Below are positions 24,661-36,600 of a stretch of 64,000 nt of DNA, piece after piece (position 1 is the stretch's first letter; the number at the start of each line of letters is the position of its first letter). The stretch covers positions 17,895,001 through 17,959,000 of the forward strand of contig CM050659.1 of NCBI GenBank assembly GCA_027574665.1, in the 5' to 3' direction. The stretch comes from Rhynochetos jubatus. Lineage: Eukaryota > Chordata > Aves > Eurypygiformes > Rhynochetidae. Below the pieces are notes generated by a model. That model was not told the DNA's origin, searched no databases, and saw only the letters and a list, made by a program, of their open reading frames with translations. Position numbers and translations under genes: made by a program.

Positions 24661-26751
24661 TGACCTGATCCATATCATGGGGTTGCATTTCGGTTGTCTG
24701 AGCTAATCAAGTCTGGCTCAGGAAATCTGTATAAAGTTTTTTTTTCCACAGATACTTCTGAACAAGTTGTGGGCTTCTTGGCTTGAGATGTCCTTGAGCA
24801 GTTTTTGGTGCAGTCTGGAGCATGACTTGGTCCATGAGTGAGAGAAGTCTTTTCTCCCTTTTTTTCCCCTTCAGTGAATCCTATGCTTTTGATCTGCAAG
24901 GTTTAATCCTCAGGATTAAAGATTTGGCCGTGGGAACAAAAAAAAATGTGTGAATGGAAGAGTGTAAAGGAAATCCTCTGGGCCTGACACTTGGGCAATA
25001 TACAAAGGTTTCTTTCTGAAGTGTACAGGCTGTCTTGTTTTGAGACCCATTAAGTAAGATCCTTGTGTTCTACTGAAATGCAGTTAAGGGTAAGACTTGG
25101 TAGGAACTGGTTAGCTGGGTTAATCACCTTTTTTAAACATGGTTCAAAATTTTAGACAAACTTTCTGCAAATTCTCTGCAGCTACTCCACCTCAAGGGTT
25201 GGAAGCTCAGAGTCATTTTTTCCTTAAAAATTATCAAAGAAATACAATCAAAACTTGATTCAATTTTCTCCCATTTGGCTCTACTTGATCTTTCCCTGGA
25301 CTCAACCAGAGACCTGCAATGATGCAGATAGATTAGTGATCGATCTAATTTAGTGGTTGGTACATCTCCAGTGAACTCAAATGGACTATAGTTAATCCAG
25401 TTTTCAACCATGCTTGTGTCGTGAGGGCAAGTTAAAATTTGCTTTATATCCCTCTTGCCAGATGGCCTTACAGCTAAAAGTATCAGAGTGGGAGGAAAGA
25501 GATATGGCATTAGCTTGTAGCTTTGCTATAGCTTCTCTCTCATCCTGGCATGGCTGTGCAGAATTCTCCCCAACACAGTGAGCTAAAAGTCATTTTTCTC
25601 ATCTTTCTTTTGGAGTAAGAGGAGCACATGCAGTTACAGCAGCTCAGCTTGCGTGGAGTAACTCAACTCTAGACCAAAGCACAGAGCTGATGTAGCGCAA
25701 CCACAAAGCAGCTGGTTGTCCCTCTCAAAAGACAGAATCCTTGCTGGAGTTGTACTTAGCAATAAGGGAGAGCAAGGAATGTGTGTGTGTCCACCTGGTC
25801 CTCTGGACACAGCTGTGCTGGCTGCACAGTGCTCCTGTGCTATAACCTAGAGAAGTGTCCCTTTACTGGCTGAGGTTCCCAACATTAACTGCCTGCAGCA
25901 CATTGGGATTGTGGGGTGAAAAAACAAGGTCCTTAACTTAAAACGCTGTTTCACCGAAGCATGTTGTTCTAGGAGCACAAACTCACATATCTCTGCATTG
26001 TAGGAGTGAACATTTCTCAATTTTTATAGGTGCCTGCACCTTAGGGAAATGGCTGTTAACCCTCAGATAAATCTAGGGTTAATGTCTCTGATCAGGATGC
26101 TATGGAGCTCTGTGCCTCACTGATTGTGCAATTAACCATGCAAAACTAATTAAAATGCAAATAGCAATGAAGTCTGTACAGGTGAGGAAATTCTGATGTG
26201 TGCTGTGCCACTAGTACGTGGACATATGAAGGTTTTCTTGCTTTTCTTTCCTCTTTGCTTTACTTTCTGTATATTCAAGGGCAATCAACCAGAAATGAGG
26301 TATTGAAAGGTGGTTTTTTAGCATTTAGTGTGCAAGTCACTGGAATTGGTTCACAGCACTGCAGGTGACAGATTAAGTCTCTAGAATGTATAAACTACAC
26401 TTATAAAAAAATTATCTTCCCTGAGGAAAGGAGTCTAATTCAGATTCTTTGGGTTTTAAGACTCAACTGAATGCACAAGCCCAGGTGTATTCATTATTTT
26501 TTAAAAACCCTTTTAATCTTCAGCAGGCAGCGTGTTCAGTAATTGCTGTTTGATGCAAAAATATTCCTGCTTCCCCCTCATTAGAGCTTACCTCTCCCAT
26601 TTGCAAAAACCCAGGGCTCTAAACCCGGCTTTCACTTGAACGTGTTATTTGTGGAACAAATGGAAGGGCAGAGCAGAGAGGACCATCCCGGGGCAGGCCC
26701 TCACCTTGGTGGGCACATGCAGGCATGAGGTGGAGTGCGGTGCCCAGGCAC
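24661..26751. other. Intergenic, with an AT-rich homeobox/POU-site block
   Basis: No gene recognised. A minus-strand frame of 125 codons at 25133-25510 has no known motifs. Around 26120-26165 there is a compact cluster of AT-rich transcription factor sites: ATTAAC, TAATTA (26147-26152) and the octamer ATGCAAAT (26155-26162). This suggests a possible regulatory element. Confidence 0.55.
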
Positions 26752-26955
26752 AATCATAGAATCACAGAAAGGTTTGGGTTGGCAGGGGCCTTACAGACCA
26801 TCTAGTTCCAACCCCTCTGCTGTGGGCAGGGACACCTACCACTAGACCAGGTTGCTCAAAGCCTCATCCAGCCTGGCCTTGAAGACAGCCAGGGATGGGG
26901 CACCCACAGCTTCTCAGGGCAACCTGTGCCAGTGCCTCCCCACCCTCTCCGGCTT
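26752..26955 (-). mobile_element. CR1 LINE, 5'-truncated 3' end
   Basis: On the minus strand this ends in the CR1 3' signature. On the plus strand it begins AATCATAGAATCACAGAAAG, then reads GGTTTGGGTTGG, CATCTAGTTCCAACCCC, CAGGTTGCTCAAAGCCTCAT, CCAGCCTGGCCTTGAA and GATGGGGCACCCACAGC. This word order is diagnostic of the avian/reptile CR1 3' region. Only about 200 bases remain, with no reverse transcriptase, so the copy is dead on arrival as is usual for CR1. The upstream (plus-strand right) edge near CCCACCCTCTCC is approximate. Confidence 0.93.
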
Positions 26956-29900
26956 TCCAAAGCTCCTAGATAGAGATGAGAACCATATAAGGCTGTTCCC
27001 CTTTTTTAGCAAGCCCCTGTCAAGGTCCTGGATGGGTAAATTGCTCCCACGCCTTTATAAAGGTGTTGAAATGGCGTGGGGCTTGTCTCCATCTGGGTTG
27101 CAGTGTCTGCCTGCCTGCACACAAGGACTGTGGAAAGAATAGTCTGCTTTTAATGCTGAAAATGGAACTTTATTGGAATAGAAAGATGTCATGAAAGTTA
27201 TTTTCCTCACTGCAGCTTCACTCATTCTTCTGCTGCGTGACTGAAGTGAGTAACAGGAGCTTCCCATGTGGCTTAAGCGGGAGAGCCTACGTGATGACAT
27301 CTGATTATTTTTTTTTTTTAAAACGTTTTTCTCCTGCTGGTTTCCAGCAGGCAAAATGAAGGGTTTGTTTTGACGTGGGGAAGATGTGTCAGGCACAGGC
27401 AGGGGGGCTTGTTTGCCCTCTAACATTTCTCACTGCATAGCAAATGCCGTCTTTTCCTGGGAGATGGTTCATGCCATCTGGTTTTTCATGAGAATCACTT
27501 GAGCTCTGTAGAATTGCCTTGAGCAGTTTGCATTTGGAAGGAAGTTTGATAAGGCAGGAGAAACGTGGGTTTCTGAACTTCTTTAGAGTGTAATTATATT
27601 CAGGACCAACTGTGCCTAGTCCGGTAGCAGTGCTTAATTTTTGTGCTAAAAGTCAGCTGAAGCCCTTATTGTGTTGTACAACAAAGCATGTAAACAATGA
27701 GAAACAACAAAAGATTTGATCTTGGTTTCTCCTTCACTGAGGTGACTGCTTCCATAAAAAAAACCCCCAACAACTACTGTTGCCAGAGTATTGCATAACT
27801 GCCAGTTACCCTAGTCCATTTGTATTCTTTAGGCAGTTTATTTCAATTTATGGTACACTTGGTGTAAAGCAGGCCTGGTTTGCTCTAGCTCACATGGATG
27901 AAGTTGCAGCAATCCACTTTTCCAGGCCTTCCAGCCCCATCTTTCATGGGGAGGTTAGCCTTGCCTGCCCATACTTTCTGGCTTGAAAAGCATTGTGGAT
28001 GTAGGAAAGCATGTGCTTTTCCTCCAGGCCCTGAGTGCTGGTGGAGGATGGTTGTGCTTCCAGGCAAGGCTGTGGTGCTTGTCCAAAAGCATCCCCTTGG
28101 GTGATATGGATGAAGGCCTTGACAGATCCTACCCCCTGTTTCTGAGATATTCTGTTATCTTTCTCAAGGTAACAGTTGAAACAATTGGTAATGGCACTGT
28201 GTCTACATGTGGATTTTCCTCAAGCCCCTGGGCAACATTTTGCTTTAGGGTGTTTTGTACATAAGGTGAATAATTAAGAACAAGCTAATATAATCCATGG
28301 GTTATGAAGACATAAGACAGCAATTATTCTGCCATTTTGGGGGTTCAGAATTGTGCAACCATAAATTCTGTTAATCCACAATCAGTATTTTAAATATTTA
28401 AGCATAAAAGTCTACCATATTATTCATATTAACTGTATCCTATATGTCATGATTTGGTGCTCCTGTATCTTCCTTCTCAGCAGCAAGCCATTACATTTTA
28501 AAAGGAATAATAAAATAAAATATTCCTTTTTCATAAATAACTGGATTGTATCATAAGACTATCAGTAGTGACTTGTTTTATAGCTAACCTTACTGAAAGT
28601 CACTGTTTCAAGTAGTGGCATGAATTACAGCAGCACAAGAACAAAGTGTGCTGAGGATGGAGAAAAAACATGGCATGTAAAATATTCCTTGGAATTAATT
28701 TATTGACATTGTGTCATCTCTCAATGAAATAAAAATTAGATGTCTAAATAAAAAATTATTAAAGAAGGCATTCAAGTGATTGAACCCTTAATCTTGTATA
28801 TAGATGCTCATTAGTTATACAGCTGAAACTGCCTGGAAAGTTTAACAAAGAGAGTTTATAGTGATGAACTTTTCCTTGTGAATAGTAGCTGAATGAGAAT
28901 TTACCACCTGAAATAAATTTTCCACCTGAAAAATCACTTGTGTGGAAAACATTTAGGAGATTCTCTGTGTTGACAAGGCTTCTTCCAGACTTTTGTTTCT
29001 GCATGTAACCTCTTTGAATGGTTGATTCTTGGAAATGGTGTCAACTCCAGCATCAACCTTCTTCCCTTTGAATCTCTCTCATTCAGTGCCCAAGGCCCTG
29101 GGCGGGGGTTTTCTCCCTGGATGGGCTGTGTGCTTTCTTGGGCTTCTCTCATGGTCATGGTAAAAGTAAACTATGGGATCTGAGCATGACCCCAGTTTCT
29201 TTCTCCAGCCTTCAACCTGGAGGCCTGACTCCTCTGGTAGGGATTTTCCACTGGGAGCATGTGCTCCCAGATGGGCGTTGTACCAAGCTTAGTTATCTGC
29301 TGTCCCCGGTGAGCATGAACTCTTCAGGTTAATGGCAAATGTTTTACATGAACTCAGCTGTTTTCCTATGTGTATCTCCTCAGGGTTTGCAAATTACCTT
29401 TCTCTGATGGATTCTAACATGTTGTACCGCATCCAGGCTGACATTTTGATTATGTATTATTCACATTGTTGAAGAAATTAACATTTGAAACAGTCGAAGC
29501 TTTTCAGGATATTTTTCCCCGAATAATAGTTTTGTCTTTTGAGTGCCAGCCAGACTCTCCATATGGCTAAAATGTACTAGAACAGAAAGACAATTAGCAT
29601 GGCTTAATAAACTTCATGCATGGTTTGCTATTGCAATATCAGAAAGAAAACAAATATAGCCACTAGTTCTCCTTGGAATAACTTGGTTAAATTACTGTTG
29701 TTTGAAATGAGGTTTTTTTATGGCTTACAGCTGATATAATTTGCATTGTGATAGGTAAAGCATTCTTCCGTATGTTTAATGCCTTTGGATTTGACACAGG
29801 CCTGCTTGGGTCCTGCATAAATCTTTCTCCCTGGTGAGAGAGGAAAGGCAACAAATTGAGTTTTGGTATGGAGCAGAAAGCAATGGATCTGGGGGACACT

Positions 29901-32900
29901 GGGGCTATATTCCAGACTGTACCATGCAGCACAAGTTTTGTTGATAGCTTTTTAGCCTGTTTTCGGTCTTTGTCTATTTGCTTTTCTTGGTTAAACGCTA
30001 TGTTTTGAGACCCAGTCATAGCTGGCCACACAAACCAACTTTAACAGTGTATTTCTCCAAATTGTGCAGTGTCCATAGGTGCATTTGTGCTGACACATTT
30101 GATCTGTCAGCGGAGGATACTGCTGAGCACACTGATAATTGTGTCTGTTAGCATTCGAGTTTGGTATGTGTAGCTGTGAGGGGAAAAAAAACCCTTCAAC
30201 AATCCCGATGTGTCTGAATTGTGTGACTTAAATGAGCTTTGTACGGTGAAGTGACACTTACATGCTTGTGAAAGTCTGCGTTTTGGTTTGGGGCATGCAT
30301 GATTGAGATGGACAACATGTGCATGCATGGGACTTGCGTGGCTCAGGGTGTCACGCTGCATCATGACCTTGGAGGTACTGTGAGAATCGATGATTAACTG
30401 AGCTCTCGGGACACCAGTGACTCCCCAGGGTATGGTGATATGCCCATGGTGACAGTGTTCAGATCATTCTCCGGTAGGAAAACCTGCTCTGCCCCCTACA
30501 CTTGGCTTCTTGGATGATGCTGAGCATGGGGTTACACAAAAGGAGCTTCTAGTGGGGAGTCACACCGCAGACCTGCTTGTGCTGGATCCAGCACTCCCAA
30601 ACCACTGGTTAGCATTTGGCACTGAAGTAGGCTGAGCCTAGGCTTGTTTTTCCTCAAGGAATGGCAAATTGGTCAGTTCCTGAGCTGTCACACCAGAAGT
30701 CCCAGCCAAAAACAGGACTGGGAAATATCCAGATGTTCTCGTTTGTATTCCCATGGTCCAAGGGAGGTTGCAACACTGCCTTGTTTAACATCTCTATTGC
30801 CCTGTGCAGATGTCTCCGTGTTACAGATGGAGCACATCTTGCAAGTTTTCATGGATGACCGCATATGGAAGGTTTTTTTACAGGGCACTGGTTTGGAAAC
30901 ACTTGATGTTTTAATTAACTTTCAGGGGTTATGGTCAGAACGGTTGCACAGCTATTCTATAGTCTGATCTGAATCTCTGGATGCTGAGCACATCCATCCT
31001 AAAGCCTTGTGAGCACATGAGTGAGTTCAGATTACTGATGTGCATAGGATGAGCGTTTCTATTACCCCATCATCACCGTTTTACTCCTCGATAGCAGACT
31101 CACTGTGGCTATAATTAGTATTGATTGTGCAAGATGTCAGGAGTAATTGGGAAGGTGTGACATGGGGGGGCAAGCTGTCAATTCCCTGCCCAAGTCTCTT
31201 GCACGATTGCTGCTGGCAGTCTGTGGGTGCAGTACTATTTGTGTTTAGGGAAAAAAAAAAAAGGGGTAAATGCTGCTAGAAAGCAGTCTTCCCTGGGAAT
31301 ACCATTTCCTAGCACTCTGGGCTTAGGAGTTCACAGTTCAGCTCTAACAGGATGTTAGCCTCTGGGCTGCCACCCACGCCATGGGCTTAAGACAGTATTT
31401 TTCTCCTGATTTCTGTTCTATAAAGAAAACTACTTGAAGCAGGGAAAAAAGAAACAAACCTCAGTGAATACCATAAGTACGTCTAAGGCTTCTTACCTTG
31501 CCCTGGTGGATGCCTCTCCCAGGGTGGTTTTCTTGGGTAGGAGATCCACACCCTTTCCGTGCTGTGCCTGCTCACATCCCTTATCCTGTGAGATGTCTGT
31601 TTTTTCCATTCAACATTTGTATTCCACTGTTTTATGCTGGATTTTGTGGATCCATCCCTGCTGCCGGTGTTGACTAAGAAGTACCAATAGCAAAATATTT
31701 TCTTTTCTTGCCACACAGTAGAAAGTGGGCACACCAGGTCTACAGTGTCTGTGCTTAACTGCCTGCCCCCCTGCAGCTGACTCCTCTTGGAAACACTCCT
31801 TTGGCACCAAAAAAGTGTGTGCACCACTTGAACAAACCTGTAGAGAGAGTACAGAGCTTGCAACCTCTTTCACTGCAACCTCAGCCTTGGGGAGCCCTTT
31901 GGGGATGTCAGTGGGGTGGGGGGAAAAAACCCTCTGACTTCATGCAAAAACAAAGGGGAAGTAGAGCTGTAGGTATGAGAGACCTGGCCAGAAAAGCTGC
32001 AGTGAGGGCAGTGCACTGCTGCGGTCCTTGGGATAACACTGGGGTGAAATCTGCCTTCTCTGCCTTGTTGTTCAGCAGAAGCTGCAGCATTGAATCAGTG
32101 CTGATACACAACGGATCAAAGCGTGATTGAGTGTGCGTTGACTCCTTCTGCAAGCCACAAAGCCGCTCAACTTCGAGTAGCCAGGATGAATAGCATGCCT
32201 GAACACAGCGCATGAATAATTGTATGGGAAGCTTAGGGCTCCCATGCCAGTGTGTATAAATATTCATATTTATGTGAATAAATATGACTGTCATTATGTG
32301 CAAGTGCTTAATCTTTCAAACTTTACTCCTGGCAAAAGTCCTCACTCATGGAAACATACTCACTGAAGGCAATCAGATGATTGACATGACCAAAGGGCTG
32401 TGAGAGCTCTTCTAACAGCCTGATTTACAGCAATATTTCATTTGTAATTTCTGCTCACTGGAGGGGGGGGGAAACCCCAAACACAAACTTCCTTAGCTGG
32501 TTTTGAGAGACTTTCCCACTGTAGGGCTCTTACCTGACAAGGGCTGAATGAAACCATAATGCTTTTCCCCAGCTGCTAATTGTCTGTGTCTGCTTATTAT
32601 TATCAGTGATATTAGTGAGGTAATTGTCGGGGACTGAATTAGTCCCTGTCTCCTGAGCGGCTGCTTTCCAGAGTCTGAGGCCAGACTTCTGGCATGGATC
32701 ACAGCCCACAGGAGTGGCTCTCCTGTTATGTGTTATTGCAGCTGTTGATGCAGGGCAAAATAGCTGGAAAGGTGATGAGAGAGCAAACTATACTCCACAT
32801 TTGGATATCTGGAGCATTTAGATGCTCAAGGATACTAAAACTTTTATCACTGAGGTTCTAGTGTGGTTGCGTGGGACACAGTCAGTGAAGAGTTGGGGAA

Positions 32901-33077
32901 GAAGGACTTTCTTTCTTCTTCATCAGTGCTGCTGCCCTGGCCCATGTCAGCTGGTGTGTCCCATGCTGGTGGTGGTGTGCCCTGGCTCTGTGATGAGGTG
33001 ATCATGGTTTTGGCTTTCTGGGGGACCTCAAGGGCGTCAGAAGGGTTGGCCGATCTTGACAACCCCGAAAAGGGTTA
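26956..33077. other. Intergenic, no gene recognised
   Basis: No coding exon or named repeat was recognised. The part at 28.26-28.76 kb is very AT-rich and holds a perfect short inverted repeat (see separate entry). A runs occur near 30186 and 31250, and a G9 run lies at 32463-32471. The 126- to 131-codon minus-strand frames around 31.5-32.3 kb overlap equally long plus-strand frames and resemble no family known to me. Confidence 0.6.
28500..28530. repeat. Perfect 10-bp inverted repeat (hairpin)
   Basis: AAAAGGAATA at 28500-28509 and TATTCCTTTT at 28521-28530 are exact reverse complements separated by 11 A/T bases (ATAAAATAAAA). It lies in an AT-rich block. It is too short for a transposon on its own, and no target-site duplication was seen. 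A CArG/MEF2-like or structural role is possible but unproven. Confidence 0.7.
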
Positions 33078-33600
33078 TTGTGGTTTAACCTCAGGTAGCA
33101 ATAAAGTACTATGTGGCTGCTTGCACATCTTTTCCCCTTGCCCTTCCTCTAGTGGGGGAGAATCAGGGGAAAAGACAAGGAAGCTCATGAATTAAGAACT
33201 AAAGAATTGAATAGAAATGAATATTATAGTCATATTAATATTCACAATATTACTACTAATAAGTAATTAAAATAATAGAAAATAGAACAAATGATACTGA
33301 TGCACAGCCAGGCCCTGAGTAATGAGAGCCCGAGAGCAATCACAGCAGAGTCCAAGAGAGCCCCACGAGTGACAGCATGACCGGGAAAGCCAACAGACCC
33401 ACCAAGTACCATAGCTAGGAGAGGGCAGGGAGGAAGGCAAATGCAATCTAGAGGAGGCACAACCAAGCCTACAGAGCAAGTGAGAGAACCAGCTCGTGGT
33501 GTTCTCTCCTTGCACTCAGCCTGACAAGGTGGGGAATGCAGTAGAGCACAAGTGCACGTAACAGAAGAATCTCACTTTTATATATCCAGCAGACTGTAAT
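33078..33600 (-). mobile_element. Degraded solo LTR of an endogenous retrovirus
   Basis: The plus strand starts TTGTGGTTTAACCTCAGGTA (the reverse complement of an LTR 3' end), then a GTGGCTGC word, a CTAGTGGGGGAGAATCAGG word and AGCTCATGAATTAAG. This resembles the U5/R side of a widespread bird LTR type. Farther right, TTTTATATATCC at about 33575 could be the reverse-complemented TATA region. The body is diverged and the 5' LTR edge is not clear. No internal gag or pol sequence flanks it, so a solo LTR is most likely. The family name is not assigned. Confidence 0.65.
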
Positions 33601-36600
33601 AGCTGTAATCCTTAAACGTGCATTTAGTGAAACCAACTTTGTTATTTGTTACTGGGTGAGCAGGACAGAAAGCTCTTACACTGCAGCTTTATGTTTCAGT
33701 GCATTTTGTTCTTTTGGAAAACAGCAAAACGTGCTGGACTGCAAAATGGGTTATTTGCTTGCAGAATGTCTTTTTGCTATCAAAACGCATTCCAATCATG
33801 AATACAATTTCCCACTGCTATTGACAAGCTTGTTTTGTTTGTATTTCCATATTCTTTTACACATTCTCTTTAACAAAAACCAAGCTCACTAAAACTTTGA
33901 AATTGCAGAGCTTGATGGTGTCTGCAGCTTCTGCTCAGTTAAGAGCTGGAGAGAAAGGGTTTGCATGTTCCAGCAAGTGTCTTCTCCTGGTGTGACTGTC
34001 GGATCCTGAGGCTGTGGATGATCCTGTCCCCCAGATCTGTCCATGCCTAGTGAGGGGGCAAGGACCAGATTTTTGGTCTCTTGTAAAGGATTTCTGTCTC
34101 CTGCTGGCATCAGTGCTTGAGCGGACATCTGCTTGCAGTCCTGGGTATGGCATTTTGACCAGGATCTTGTCCAACCATATTCCAAATTACAGCATCAGAG
34201 CATGAGCAGGTGATACTGCCCATTGGCTGAGATGTAGCAGCTGACCGCATGTGCGCTCCTAGCTGACTGCAAATACCCTCTCTTCTGAGTTTGTATAAAC
34301 CTTGAGTTGCAAAGACACTGCAATAAATACAGGCTGATACGAGAGAGAGGAGGGATCATATCTTTCCCATATGGCTTTCACAGTCACACACCTCATCTGT
34401 ACTGTTTCTATGCGTCCTCATGCTTAAATACTGGTGTTGACTGTAGAAGAGCGTGGATCAATGTGAACACAAATGCTGGTGCCAATTAAAAACTCCCATT
34501 GGAGAGAAAGTGTTGGCGGTTTTCCCAAAAGTATCCTTCTCTGTTTTCGTGGTTGTGTAGGGCTGTCAATTTCCCCATGATGAGTCATTGAAAGCATTTG
34601 TAGAGGTAAGACGGGGATTTCATGCCCTAAATATAGCCTCATGTCAGCCCACATAGAGCAACCACAGGAACTGGTTGCTGAGCTAGTAAATACAACTCAG
34701 AGCTGGTCTCAGCTCCTCCTCAGTGATGGGGTTTGCAGAGAGGGAAATGGGGAGTTACAGAGCAGGAAAAGAGTCGGCATGTGTAGGCTGGGACCACAAG
34801 ACCTGAGACCACAACATAGTGAGATAAATCACAAGTGCAGATGAGTGTGGGCTGAAAAAGAGAAGAGTGACTATGGGAAGAAATGGGCAGAGAAGGATGC
34901 TGCTTCACACCTGCTTTTGTGAAGTAGCTGTGACAGTGCTGGGTGCTAGTTCAGCTCTGCTGACCCATTGGGATGTTCCAGGTGCTTTTATGGCTTCCCT
35001 TCGTGACTGCTAAACCTCCTGACCTAGCTTTCAGGCTCTTGTGCTTTCTGCAGATGTTCTTCCATCTCTGCTGTGAAGTCACCCCTTAGGAGGGGTGTGG
35101 AAGTTGCTGAATCCCTCTGTGCTGTCTCCACAGGTTCACCTTGCAGTTGCCTGGACCACTGGGTGCAGGGAAGTCCTGTGTGCTTACAGTGCTTCTGGCA
35201 GGGGTGCAGTCGGGCAGCTGGGAGCTGCAGACAGGGCAGCCCCAAAACCCTTCCTGCAGCTGCCAAGTTTCTGGGCTTGGAAAGCAGGTACAGGCTGTGC
35301 CAGTGGCCTTTGTGCTGCTTGGATGACTGCTGGGCCGCCTCCCTGGGCATCTTCATTACCTCCCAAATGTGGTTCTAGTTAAAGATATTAATAACTGTGG
35401 GGGAAGGTTTACAAAAAATCAAAACCAACCTCCACATGTAGAATGTGAAACCAAGATGCTTCTTATATGGTGGCTGAACATGGGGTGCTCTCTCCTTGAT
35501 TGATATGCAAATTCTGCTTGGCTAATTGGCTTTCTCAGCTGTCTGCAAAGAGTCCATGTATAATTTATAAAGGACTGCATACGTCTGCCCTGAGAACATA
35601 ATAGCTAATAACACTGAATATTCATTAATTCCACCAGCTAATAGGGAGATAAGACCATAAGTAGTTTTGACACATTGGAGGGAACCATCACAATGTGTGG
35701 TTTGGTGGGTTTTTTTGAACTAAAATATTCTATGGCACTTTGGGTCTTCAGAAAACATTTAGTTCTCTTTTAATCCAGAGCATTTAAAGACTCTTTAGAC
35801 ACCAGCTTGAAGTGGCCTGTAACAATTAAAAGACATAATGTGGGTGTGTAGTGGGTGCCCTAGACACAAATATATCTTGCCAAGGCGTAAACACTACAGA
35901 TTTTCCTGGCAGAGCTGGGTATATCTTTATCTTCCCATCAGGTTTGCAGCTCCATTTTTATTGAAACATACTAGAAATGGATGTTTGGGGAGGAATAAAC
36001 GAAGTGGGTTACTGAAATGATTTCAGTTATGCAGAATAACATTTACTTAAAGTTGAGATCTTAAGTTCTGGTGTGCAAAATTGATGCTGAAAAGATACAT
36101 GAAACTGCATGCATGCTAGTTAGGAATGAGCTCAACCTTTTTAGCCTATGGAACACTCAGATGTTTGAGTCTACACCATTGATTACACTTAAATTTTAAG
36201 TTAAAATCCAGAAGCTGGAAGGAGTGACATCATCTGGTCTGTAGCTACAGTGAGTGCTGTAAGATTAACAAGAGAGTTAAGTTTTGAGACTGCAAATTTT
36301 GGAGCACTTACAATTCCTTTAGGTCTAGAGGTTTCTCCTCAACTCGCAGACAGAGTCTTTGTCCAGCCCAGCAGCTGTTTCTGCATCTGCTGAAGTCAAT
36401 AGGGAAGTATTTGATGCAGCTCTTGAGAAGCTAAATCCAGCACGGACTACGCATGGAGTGACCAATGAGGAAGTGAATGGAGATTTGAGAACAACATGAA
36501 GGCTATGTTTATTTCTAGAAAACTAGCAGTATTTCAGAGAGGGCTTCCTGGATGCCCTTTTTTTGTGTATCTGCTGTGCCTCTAGTTAATCTGGTGGCCG

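Noticed and set aside
34290..34320. TATAAA-like and AATAAA words close together, suggesting an LTR
   Set aside because: Spacing is far too short for an LTR promoter to polyadenylation signal, and no LTR ends were seen.
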